The position numbers were made by a program, and so were the translations under genes. From Streptomyces sp. NBC_00287 (GTDB taxonomy: Bacteria; Actinomycetota; Actinomycetes; Streptomycetales; Streptomycetaceae), in NCBI RefSeq assembly GCF_036173105.1, contig NZ_CP108053.1, forward strand, positions 6,510,001-6,574,000: a stretch of 64,000 nt of DNA, read 5' to 3'. Below the pieces are notes generated by a model, which saw nothing but the letters and a program-made list of their open reading frames with translations, had not been told where the DNA came from and did not search any database. This document shows, piece by piece, positions 15,905 through 23,758 of this stretch (its first letter is position 1; every line of letters begins with the position of its first letter).

Positions 15905-16890
15905 ACGCCGACCCCTCGATCGTCATCCGGCAACTGCGCCGGGAGTTCCGGATACGCGGCGGCCGCGGTCGCCCCGCGACACAGGTCACCGCGCTGCACG
16001 GGCTCGACCTGGAGATCCCGCACGGCTCGGTGTACGGCCTGCTCGGGCCGAACGGAGCGGGGAAGACGACCCTGACGCGGATCCTGGCCACCCTGCTCGT
16101 GCCGACCTCGGGTTCGGCGCACATCCTCGGACTGGACGTACAGCGGGACCTGCGAGCCGTCCGCAAGACGGTCGCCGTGGTCTTCGGCGGCGATTCCGGG
16201 CTGTACGACCGGCTCTCCGCCCGCGACAACCTCCGCTACTTCGCCGAGCTGTACGGCATCCCGCCCAGGATCGCGCGGCCCCGTGCGGCCGAACTGCTGG
16301 AGCAGTTCCGGCTCTCCGACGTGGCCGACCGGCCCGTCGAGGGGTTCTCCCGGGGTATGCGACAACGGCTGCATCTCGCCCGCGGCCTGCTGCACGATCC
16401 GCGGGTGGTCCTGCTGGACGAGCCGACGAACGGCATCGATCCCGTGGGGGCGCGAGAGCTGCGGCAGGTCATCAGTGGGCTGCGGGACGCCGGCAAGACC
16501 ATTCTGCTGACCACGCACTACATGTTCGAGGCCGAGGAACTGTGCGACCGGATCACCGTCATGAACAAGGGGCGGATCGTCGCCACCGGCACGGCGAAGG
16601 AGCTGCGCGCCGCGGCCACCCTGGGCCGGGTGGCCGAGTTCGAGGTGCGCGGTGTCGGCGATGAACTCGTCGAGAAGGTCAAGCAGTTGCCTTCCGTGCG
16701 CGCCGTGGACATCCAGGACCGGGAGCAGTTGCAGATCATGCGCGTCCACTTCCGCGCCGGTCACGACCCCGGCGGCGAAGTGGCCGCTCTGCTCGGCGAC
16801 GCGGTGGTCGGGGCCATGCCGCTGCGGGAGCCGACGCTCGAGGACGCCTATGTGGAGCTGGTCAGCCGGCCCGTCGGGGAACTGACATGA
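15901..16890 (+). CDS. ABC transporter ATP-binding protein, drug/peptide exporter type
   Basis: A 329-residue ATPase with Walker A GPNGAGKTT, signature FSRGMRQRL, Walker B VVLLDEPTNG and switch His in LLTTHYMFEAEEL. The length and C-terminal extension match DrrA/NatA-like subunits of ABC-2 exporters. The GTG at 15901 overlaps the previous stop by 4 bp and the ATPase stop overlaps the permease start by 4 bp, so the three downstream genes form one unit with the RRE-fusion gene. It most likely powers export of the cluster's peptide product. Confidence 0.93.
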   Translation: MNADPSIVIRQLRREFRIRGGRGRPATQVTALHGLDLEIPHGSVYGLLGPNGAGKTTLTRILATLLVPTSGSAHILGLDVQRDLRAVRKTVAVVFGGDSGLYDRLSARDNLRYFAELYGIPPRIARPRAAELLEQFRLSDVADRPVEGFSRGMRQRLHLARGLLHDPRVVLLDEPTNGIDPVGARELRQVISGLRDAGKTILLTTHYMFEAEELCDRITVMNKGRIVATGTAKELRAAATLGRVAEFEVRGVGDELVEKVKQLPSVRAVDIQDREQLQIMRVHFRAGHDPGGEVAALLGDAVVGAMPLREPTLEDAYVELVSRPVGELT

Positions 16891-17669
16891 GCCCGGCCGC
16901 CGAGGCCGCGCGAGCGACGGGCGCCGCCGCGCTCTTCACCGCCAAACTTCTGATGCGCAGCAGGTTCTCGCTCATCGCGGCGGTGGTTCAGCCCATCATC
17001 TACGCGTCCGTCGCCGGACTCGTCCTGGGCTCCGGGGACGACAGCCGACTCACCCTGGCGACCATGCTCGGGGCGGCGGTCATGGGCTCGTGGACGTCGG
17101 TGCTGTTCCTCGCCGGGGGGACGCTCAACTGGGAGCGGCGACAGGGCACGCTGCCGTTCCTCGTCGCGGCCCCGGCACCGCTCGCCGCGGTGGCGGCAGG
17201 CTCCTGCGTGGCGGCTGCCGCGCTGTCGCTCTACTCGATGGCCGGGTCCCTCGCTCTCGGCGCGTGGGCCTTCGACGTGCCCGTGGAAGTGGACAGTGTG
17301 GCGCTGTTCCTCCTCGCCACCCTGGTGATGATCGTGAGCATGAGCCTGCTGGGACTGCTGCTCTGCGCCGCGTTCGTGCTCTACCGCCAGGCCGGAATGT
17401 TCACGAACATGCTCGAGTATCCGGTGTGGATCGTCTGCGGGCTGCTCGTCCCCGCCTCGACGCTCGCGCCCGGATTCAACGCGATCGGGACACTGCTGAC
17501 GCCCCGCTGGGCGCTGGACGCGCTGAACGGCGCGGCGACGGGAGGATCGACGTGGCCGGAGCTCGCCGCCTGCTGCGGACTGGGGATCGCCTACGGGATC
17601 GGCGGTGTCCTACTGCTCCGGGTCGCGGAACACCGCGCCCGGGTGACCGCGACGCTTCATCTGCGGTAG
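16887..17669 (+). CDS. ABC-2 type transporter permease (first)
   Basis: A 260-residue membrane protein with about six hydrophobic segments (for example the stretches around FSLIAAVVQPIIYASVAG, VALFLLATLVMIVSMSLLGLL and GIAYGIGGVLLL). It belongs to the ABC-2 permease family that pairs with DrrA-like ATPases. Its start overlaps the ATPase stop, and the second permease follows after 10 bp. The two permeases should assemble as a heterodimer. Confidence 0.88.
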   Translation: MSPAAEAARATGAAALFTAKLLMRSRFSLIAAVVQPIIYASVAGLVLGSGDDSRLTLATMLGAAVMGSWTSVLFLAGGTLNWERRQGTLPFLVAAPAPLAAVAAGSCVAAAALSLYSMAGSLALGAWAFDVPVEVDSVALFLLATLVMIVSMSLLGLLLCAAFVLYRQAGMFTNMLEYPVWIVCGLLVPASTLAPGFNAIGTLLTPRWALDALNGAATGGSTWPELAACCGLGIAYGIGGVLLLRVAEHRARVTATLHLR

Positions 17670-17679
17670 GGGAGTGGTG

Positions 17680-18465
17680 ATGGCTCCCCTACGGCTGCTG
17701 GTGATCGGCGGATACCTGTCGTACCGCGCGCTGTTCGAATGGCTGCGGCCCAGTCTGTTCTTCTCCGTGATGCTGGTGACGCCGGTGCTGCAGATGCTGT
17801 TCTTCGCGCAGCTGGGCCGCTATGCGCAGGTGGCCGACCCGTCGTACTTCGTCATCGGGAACGCCGTCGTCGGGTGCACGGTCGCCTGTGTCTACGGGCC
17901 GATCCTCGCGATGGCGGAGGAGCGGGCGACGGGCACGCTGCCCGCGCTGCTGGCGTCCCCCGCCAACCGGATCATCGTCTTCGTGGGGCGGCTGATCCCC
18001 TTCGCCCTCAACGGCCTGCTCGTCTCCGCGTACACGCTGCTCGTCGGGGCACTGGTACTGGACGCGGACATCGCCGCGGGAGAGGTCGCGCCGCTGGCCC
18101 TGACCTTGATGGTGGCGGCTGCCGCCTGTTCCGGCCTGGGACTGTGTCTCGGGGCCGTCGGGCTGCTCGTCCGGGATGTGCCCTTCCTCGCCAATCTGGT
18201 GGCCCTGCTGATGCTGCTCGTCAGCGGGGCGAACGTCGCCCTTGACGAGTTGCCGACCGGCTTGCGCATCCTGGGCGAGGCGCTGCCGCTGAGCCGGGGC
18301 ATCGAGGCGGCGCGCCGGATCGCCGACGGGGAGACGCTGTCCGCGGTGAGCGGACTGCTGCTCGGCGAGATCGTCGTGGGCCTGGTGTACTTCGTGGCGT
18401 CGGTCGGGGTCTTCGCCTGGGCCGAGACGACCGCACGCACCAGGGCCACGCTCGAACTGGCCTGA
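17680..18465 (+). CDS. ABC-2 type transporter permease (second)
   Basis: A 261-residue ABC-2 permease with six predicted membrane segments and the conserved central LPALLASPANRIIVFVGRL loop. ATG 17680 is preferred because AGGGGAG ends 5 nt upstream; GTG codons at 17674 and 17677 are alternatives. It is the last gene of the plus-strand export operon and ends 16 bp before the converging CHAT gene. Confidence 0.88.
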   Translation: MAPLRLLVIGGYLSYRALFEWLRPSLFFSVMLVTPVLQMLFFAQLGRYAQVADPSYFVIGNAVVGCTVACVYGPILAMAEERATGTLPALLASPANRIIVFVGRLIPFALNGLLVSAYTLLVGALVLDADIAAGEVAPLALTLMVAAAACSGLGLCLGAVGLLVRDVPFLANLVALLMLLVSGANVALDELPTGLRILGEALPLSRGIEAARRIADGETLSAVSGLLLGEIVVGLVYFVASVGVFAWAETTARTRATLELA

Positions 18466-18481
18466 GCCGTCCGGGCCGGGC

Positions 18482-20560
18482 CTACGTCAGGACCGACACC
18501 GGCTGCAGATGGAAGAGGCAGTCGAGATCGGTCAGGACCACCACACGCAGGTTGTACGTCCCCGGAACAGCGTCCTCGTGGACGTACAACCGCAGCGTGC
18601 CGGCGCCGATCGTCATGCCGGGCCGGCAGCGTCCCCGGGCACCGAGGAGTGCGGCGCCCACCGTCGTCACACCCGGCATCCCGACGGGAGCGTCCGGGAG
18701 CCGAACGGTCACCTCGAACGGGCGGCCGCGCTCCACCTGCGCCGGCGCGGACACCGCCAACCGGTCCGCACCGGCCGGCAGGTCCGCGACCACGGTGCAG
18801 CTGGGGCACAGCCACAGCCGGCGCTCCACGCCGGGCACGTACACGTCCTGAACCGTCGCCAGGAACAGTGGAGACAGGCACGTGGGGCAGGGTTCCTCGG
18901 TGGGTTCCAGTCCGGTGTGCACGACCCGCTCCTCGTCGACGCCCATCATCGGGCCGCCGAGCGCCTCGCTCCACTCCCGCACCAGGCGCTGCACCGCCGC
19001 TCCCTGCGTCATCTGCAGCGTGTCGGCCAGCGCGGCGATCGCTTCCCTCGGGGCCGTCACAGCGCGGGGGTGCTGCACGGGCAGCCGTACGGCGCGTACG
19101 GCGGAGGCCATGGCCTGGCTCAGCCGGGTGACCGCCCCGTCGGGCAAGGGCACTTGAAGCGTGGTCAGCGCACCGAGCCGCCCCTGCAGCAACCGCAGCT
19201 CACGCGTGCCGATGCGAGGTTCCACGGTCCGGACCAGCCGTACCTCCGGATCGGCGGTGACCGGGCCGCGGTCCGACGCCAGCACCACTTCCCGGCCCTG
19301 CGGTACGGGAACGACGAAGGCCCGCCGACCGGCCCGGTGCGGGCCCGTGGGCTCGGCGCGCACGACGTCGTCCGCGTCGGTGAGCGGCGCACGGCTGACA
19401 TGGCTCGACGAGGACGGCAGCCGGACCGGGGAACCGGTCACCGCGGTCCCGGGCTCCTGTCCGGCGATCGTCAGGTCCGGATCGCCGAACAGGACGAAGA
19501 CGGGCGAGGCCGTGAAGCAGTCGGACTGAAGGCGGTTGAGTGCCCATGTGGCCACTCCCGCCGAGTGCCCGCTCCACAACAGTGCCGACATCAGCAGCGC
19601 CTCCGCGGGCTCCGCCCGGCGCTGGAGCTCGGTGGCCACGACGGCTCCGGCCATCCCCTCCAGGCACCGTGCCAGCACGGCGCTCTCCGGCCGGTAGCGG
19701 TAACCGGGAGCGGTGAGCAGCGTGTGGCAACTGTTCAGCAGCAGCACCGAGGCCATGGTCTCCGCCGCCGGCACCAGCACGTTCTGTTCGGCCGCCAGTC
19801 CGGTCTCCGGCTCATGGATCCTTGCCCGGTAACAGGTCTCCTCGGCACAGCACCGCATCACCCCGGCCCCGCGGGTCGCCGCGAGCAGTCCGGGGGCGGT
19901 CGCGGTATCCCGGCTGCACAGCCAGCCGCTGTGCAGATAGATGTCCGCCTGGTCTCCGTGGCCACTGAGGGCGAGGAAGTCGTAGGGCACCGAGCGCAAC
20001 CGGTGCAGGACGGCCGGGGTGATCTGCTCGTTCTGCAGACTCGTCAGCGGACCGGCCCGCCCGGCGGGTCCGGTGGTCTCGACGAGGGTGGACAGTGACA
20101 GATGCCGTGACCAGTGGTTGCCCCGGTAGAGCTGCTGCTTGGCCACCACCCAGCTGAGCGCGGACAGATCGCGCCCGGTCAGCACACCCCACGGCGCCGT
20201 CAGCTCCCGCTGCAGGGTGCGGATGCCTGCCGGGCCGAAGTGGTCCGCGAGCCCCACCACCGTAATGCTCGACACCTCTTCACCCAGCACCGACGCCTTG
20301 AAGGAGTCGAGCCCGTCCCAGTGCACCAACCGGGCCCCGCTGTGCGCCGCGTGGTGGCGGCCGGCCAACGCACCCGCCTCTCCGAGCGCCAGCACCACCC
20401 GTCCCTCGAAGAGCCGGGGGGAGAGCTGAGCGCCGTCGGGCCGGGCCGACGTCAGCCGGCGTATGCGGTGCGTGTGGTCGCCCAGCACCGCCACCAGCGA
20501 GCTGTCGTCGGCCAGCGCGGTGTATTCCTCGATCGTCGCTACGGCGACCAGTTTCGGCAT
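18482..20560 (-). CDS. CHAT-domain caspase-like protease with C-terminal zinc ribbon
   Basis: A 692-residue protein. Its central region has the clan CD His/Cys dyad of CHAT peptidases: His201 in FLALSGHGDQ and Cys278 in VLLLNSCHTLL, each after a hydrophobic strand as in caspases. Around residues 237-243 is a second Cys cluster (CCAEETC). The C-terminal half contains two CPTC/CPSC pairs forming a likely zinc ribbon. CHAT proteases usually act with TPR modules; here the TPR protein is the separate gene just upstream. ATG 20560 is chosen because the family sequence starts at PKLVAVATIEE; 20644 is the longest open form. Substrate unknown. Confidence 0.82.
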   Translation of the reverse strand: MPKLVAVATIEEYTALADDSSLVAVLGDHTHRIRRLTSARPDGAQLSPRLFEGRVVLALGEAGALAGRHHAAHSGARLVHWDGLDSFKASVLGEEVSSITVVGLADHFGPAGIRTLQRELTAPWGVLTGRDLSALSWVVAKQQLYRGNHWSRHLSLSTLVETTGPAGRAGPLTSLQNEQITPAVLHRLRSVPYDFLALSGHGDQADIYLHSGWLCSRDTATAPGLLAATRGAGVMRCCAEETCYRARIHEPETGLAAEQNVLVPAAETMASVLLLNSCHTLLTAPGYRYRPESAVLARCLEGMAGAVVATELQRRAEPAEALLMSALLWSGHSAGVATWALNRLQSDCFTASPVFVLFGDPDLTIAGQEPGTAVTGSPVRLPSSSSHVSRAPLTDADDVVRAEPTGPHRAGRRAFVVPVPQGREVVLASDRGPVTADPEVRLVRTVEPRIGTRELRLLQGRLGALTTLQVPLPDGAVTRLSQAMASAVRAVRLPVQHPRAVTAPREAIAALADTLQMTQGAAVQRLVREWSEALGGPMMGVDEERVVHTGLEPTEEPCPTCLSPLFLATVQDVYVPGVERRLWLCPSCTVVADLPAGADRLAVSAPAQVERGRPFEVTVRLPDAPVGMPGVTTVGAALLGARGRCRPGMTIGAGTLRLYVHEDAVPGTYNLRVVVLTDLDCLFHLQPVSVLT

Positions 20561-20582
20561 GATCCTCCGCCGGCAGACGCGA

Positions 20583-20617
20583 GCGGGGGGTACGGGCACC
20601 TGTCCCGTACCCCCCGC
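20583..20617 (-). terminator. Strong intercistronic hairpin between TPR and CHAT genes
   Basis: GCGGGGGGTACGGG (20583-20596) pairs perfectly with its complement at 20604-20617, a 14-bp stem with a 7-nt loop. It lies in the 67-bp gap after the TPR gene and before the CHAT gene on the same strand. It may be a partial terminator or an mRNA-stabilising element that lowers CHAT relative to TPR and binding protein. Confidence 0.65.
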
Positions 20618-20627
20618 CGCGGGGCCA

Positions 20628-21563
20628 TCACGAGTGCAGAGCACTCACCTTTACTTCGGGATCGGTGACCAGCGCGCTGCGCTTGCGGTCGGTGCGACCC
20701 ACCGAGCCGACGATCGGCGAGACGGTCTCACCCGAGTGCGCCATGACGGCGAGTTCCTCCTCGGGCACGTCCCCGAAGATGAACGGAGTCCTGGCGATCG
20801 GCTCGACCGCCGTGAACTTGCTGGTCAGCTCCTTGGTGCGGGCGAGCGACCGGCGGTCGTTGATCACGGAGATGATCTGCAGGGTGGCCAGGCTCGGCGC
20901 CCGCAGATCCCGCTGCATCTGCAGCTTGAACGTGCTCTCCGCCAACTCCTCGGCGGCGTCGAAGTCGCCGAGCTCGGCCCGGGCCCGGGCCAGCAGCGCC
21001 TGGCTGCTGAGGACGAAGATCTCGTCCCCCATGGCGGAGCGCACCTGAACGGCGCGCTGAGCCAGTTCGGCCGCAGCCGGCCAGTCCTCGTCCGCGGTCT
21101 TGAACAGTGCCTTGTAGTGCAGACCGAAGCCGATGAGGAACTGGTCGCCCAGCGCCTCCGCCCGCGCCGTCGCCTCGTCGAGCAGGGCGTGTGCCTGCTC
21201 CTCGGCGGAGCGCATGTCGGCCGTGGCCGCGTCGCCGCTGGACTCCGCCTCGTCGACATAAATGTCGGCCAGGCGCATCTGGTTGAGGATGTGGCCGCGG
21301 TCGTGTCCGTTCTCGGCGAACAGGTCCGCGGCCTTCTCGTAGGCGGTCAGGGAGAGCGGGAAGTCCCACTGGAAGTGGTACAGGTCGCCCAGGTAGTGGA
21401 AGCCGAACGCCCGGACCAGTGAGTCCTCGTCTTTCGTCGAGGGCAGCACGGCCTGGAGCGCGGTGGCCTGGTCGGCGTTCATCATGGCCCGGAACCCGCG
21501 CGTCAGTTCCGCGGCACGGTGTTCGGGCAGTTGGCCTTCAGGGTCGAGGTACTGGATGCTCAT
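20628..21563 (-). CDS. TPR protein with VMAHS-containing C-terminal tail
   Basis: A 311-residue protein. Residues ~50-235 are TPR-like helical pairs (FGFHYLGDLYHFQWDFPLSLTAYEKAADLF, LARARAELGDFDAAEELAE). From ~250 the sequence changes character and ends in a 35-residue low-helix tail rich in Ser, Val and basic residues. The tail starts at VMAHSGE (273-279), and VMAHS is also present in the candidate precursor peptide (residues 56-60). The gene begins 3 bp after the stop of the binding-protein gene and is followed by a strong hairpin and the CHAT gene, so it probably forms the recognition partner, or a substrate, of the CHAT protease. Confidence 0.8.
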   Translation of the reverse strand: MSIQYLDPEGQLPEHRAAELTRGFRAMMNADQATALQAVLPSTKDEDSLVRAFGFHYLGDLYHFQWDFPLSLTAYEKAADLFAENGHDRGHILNQMRLADIYVDEAESSGDAATADMRSAEEQAHALLDEATARAEALGDQFLIGFGLHYKALFKTADEDWPAAAELAQRAVQVRSAMGDEIFVLSSQALLARARAELGDFDAAEELAESTFKLQMQRDLRAPSLATLQIISVINDRRSLARTKELTSKFTAVEPIARTPFIFGDVPEEELAVMAHSGETVSPIVGSVGRTDRKRSALVTDPEVKVSALHS

Positions 21564-21566
21564 GGG

Positions 21567-23525
21567 TCACCCTTCCAACGGCTCCAGTCGGTTGTGGTAC
21601 TGGCTGAACCGCACCAGGCTGCCGCCGCTGTTCAGCGGGTCACTGGACGGTGTCCAGCGGAACGGGCCGGTTCCCACCAGTCCGTTCCAGCCGGCGAACT
21701 CCTCGTCACCGGCTCCGCGCTCCGCGTCGGAGATCGCGTACAGCCCCTGCGTCCCGCGATAGGAGGGCTGTGTGAAGTCCGGCCCCAGGTGGCGCCAGAC
21801 GTGCATGGGCACGATCGGCATGTCGCCGAACCATTCGTGCAGGTAACGGCTGCTGTGCGTGAAGTACAGGCTGATGTGCTTGGAGTCCGGCAGCTCGATG
21901 TGCTCGAGCCAGCGGGCCATGTCCACCCAGGCGGGAATCTCCTGCTCGTTGACCAGCGCCGAGGCGAACGAGGCGGTGGAGGCGTGCCGTTCCGCCAGCT
22001 TCCGGCCGCGGGCGCCGAGCATCGACAGATAGGTGAACGCCACGTCCTCGGCGGTGAAGTCCTGGCCGTCGTGCCAGAGCACCCCCGGCTTGACGGTGAA
22101 GTGCAGGGCGTAGCGGACGGTGCCGGAGCCGAAGAACTCGCTGTGGAAGGAGTCGGCGAGGTTGACCGCGTCCTCGGCGACACCCTTCATCAGCAGGAAG
22201 GGGTTCAGCCCGAGCATCGACTCGTACATCCGGCTCCACACCAGCGCGTCCCAGTAGTTGCCGACGCCGAGCGGGTTGATGTGGCGCAGCCGGTTGGTGA
22301 CACCGAGGTTGATCTCGTTCACCTCGGGGTCGGTCCGGCGGATCCGCTGGAAGGTCCAGTGGCTCATCGTGCCGCCGGGGTACGTCGACTCGATGGGCTG
22401 GCTGGCTCCGGGATAGGTGAAGCTCTCGTGCGGGTCACCGTTCCAGATGCCGACGACGTCGGAGCGGCGGGCGAAGCTCACGGTGCCGGCGAACATCGGC
22501 ACCACCGGGGCCTCGTCGGCGATCATCCACTGCAGCTTCCACAGCAGCAGCAGGGCGTCGGCGTTCTGCGGTACGTCCCCGCCCTTGGCCCAGAACTCGG
22601 CGTTGTTCCACCAGGGTTCGAGGTGCTCCTCGGTGATCACCGCACCGCGCAGGTCGCGGGGGTGGAGGGTGGTGAGGAACTGCTGGGCGGCCCGGTCGAA
22701 CTCGGGGTTGTTGAAGCCCGGGTAGTTGCGGGTGCGGCTGTTGGTCGACACGAAGTCCGCGGTCCAGTCCAGGGACAGGCGCAGCTTGCTCATCCCGGGG
22801 TTCCAGCGCGACAGGTTGTCCTGTACGTACTGCCAGCCGCAGAAGATGTGCCACTCGCCCTCGTCGCCCGAGTACACGTTGTTGGCGACGTCGTTGCGGG
22901 TCGTCTCGACGAACTTGATGACGCGCGCCAGCTGGGGGGCCCGCTCCACCCGCTCGCGCAGGGCGACCATGATGGCCCGGGATATGGCGTCGTTCGTGGT
23001 GATCAGGCAGGTGACGGAGCCGTCCGCCATGCCGTCGAGTTCGGAGCCGAGGGTGGTGAGCGCCTTGGCCACCGCGTCGTCCGGGCCTTCGGTCTCGTAC
23101 TTGGGCAGATAGCGGTTCACGAGCCGCCCGTAGTACTGGACCATGATGCTGTCCATGACCTCGACACGGTCCGACGGCACCTTCTTGCTGACGGTCTTCT
23201 TGACGTCGTCGAGGAGGAACGCGAACGCCTGCCGGAACTGCTTCGAGTCGGTCGGCGCGAGCCTGTTGTTGAAGGCCACGAAGTAGTAGCCGAAGTCCCG
23301 GCACGGATCGATGGTGACGCCTTCGGCCGGCGGCTCGTCGCTCGTAATCGGGAAGTCCACGAGGTCGATCTCGCCCGCGTTGAGCGCTGTGAGGGCGTCG
23401 TCCGGGTTGGGGAAAATGCGGTAGTTGAGCCGCTCGATGCGCGGGCCCTGGAACAACTCGGGCAGCGGCATGCAGCTTTCCTTGTATGGCCGACCAGTGC
23501 CACCCGAATTCGCGCTTGAGGTCAT
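21567..23525 (-). CDS. Cytoplasmic, apparently circularly permuted family 5 solute-binding protein
   Basis: A 652-residue protein with SBP_bac_5 (DppA/OppA-like) motifs in rotated order. Residues ~33-100 contain the mid-protein motifs of the family (FPNPDDALTALNAGEID, YYFVAFNN, KQFRQAFAF); the canonical C-terminal part follows to ~360. Motifs that normally lie near the N-terminus (PGVLWHDGQDFTAEDVAFTY, ~480) come later, and the protein ends with VGTGPFRW and VRFSQYHN, which normally precede the first block. There is no signal peptide or lipobox. ATG 23525 is preferred (AAGGGA upstream) over the longer 23582. It leads the binding protein-TPR-CHAT operon. The ligand may be a peptide. Confidence 0.8.
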   Translation of the reverse strand: MTSSANSGGTGRPYKESCMPLPELFQGPRIERLNYRIFPNPDDALTALNAGEIDLVDFPITSDEPPAEGVTIDPCRDFGYYFVAFNNRLAPTDSKQFRQAFAFLLDDVKKTVSKKVPSDRVEVMDSIMVQYYGRLVNRYLPKYETEGPDDAVAKALTTLGSELDGMADGSVTCLITTNDAISRAIMVALRERVERAPQLARVIKFVETTRNDVANNVYSGDEGEWHIFCGWQYVQDNLSRWNPGMSKLRLSLDWTADFVSTNSRTRNYPGFNNPEFDRAAQQFLTTLHPRDLRGAVITEEHLEPWWNNAEFWAKGGDVPQNADALLLLWKLQWMIADEAPVVPMFAGTVSFARRSDVVGIWNGDPHESFTYPGASQPIESTYPGGTMSHWTFQRIRRTDPEVNEINLGVTNRLRHINPLGVGNYWDALVWSRMYESMLGLNPFLLMKGVAEDAVNLADSFHSEFFGSGTVRYALHFTVKPGVLWHDGQDFTAEDVAFTYLSMLGARGRKLAERHASTASFASALVNEQEIPAWVDMARWLEHIELPDSKHISLYFTHSSRYLHEWFGDMPIVPMHVWRHLGPDFTQPSYRGTQGLYAISDAERGAGDEEFAGWNGLVGTGPFRWTPSSDPLNSGGSLVRFSQYHNRLEPLEG

Positions 23526-23683
23526 GCTGAATTTCCCTTCGTTTCGATCACTTGTGAACTTCCGAAGGATTGAGGACTTCACTCTGCGTGATCTACGATG
23601 CTAACAGTCAGCTCAGCGGAGGGGGACGAGAGTCTTGCCAGGTTGTCCACCCGCACTTTCCGCAGATATGCCACCTGGTCGGA

Positions 23684-23720
23684 TTGACAGCCTGCCCTGG
23701 CGGTTGTGACAGATTGAAAA
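23684..23720 (+). promoter_or_regulatory. Possible -35 element for the NTF2-APH gene
   Basis: The 233-bp AT-richer gap between divergent genes at 23525 and 23759 contains a perfect TTGACA (23684-23689). No convincing -10 box lies 16-18 bp downstream; CAGATT at about 20 bp is the closest. The opposing promoter for the binding-protein operon could not be placed. Confidence 0.28.
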
Positions 23721-23758
23721 TGGGAAACGGCGTGCAAGTCTGCTCGGTGTGATGCTCC

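Noticed and set aside
21519..23519. 666-codon plus-strand frame opposite the permuted binding protein
   Set aside because: It is the shadow of the minus-strand gene; translation is Val/Gly/Arg-rich without motifs, while the minus frame carries clear SBP motifs.
21567..23525. Frameshifted or misassembled SBP gene
   Set aside because: The frame is continuous and the rotated order joins head to tail without loss of motifs, better explained by circular permutation. Misassembly cannot be fully excluded from one window.
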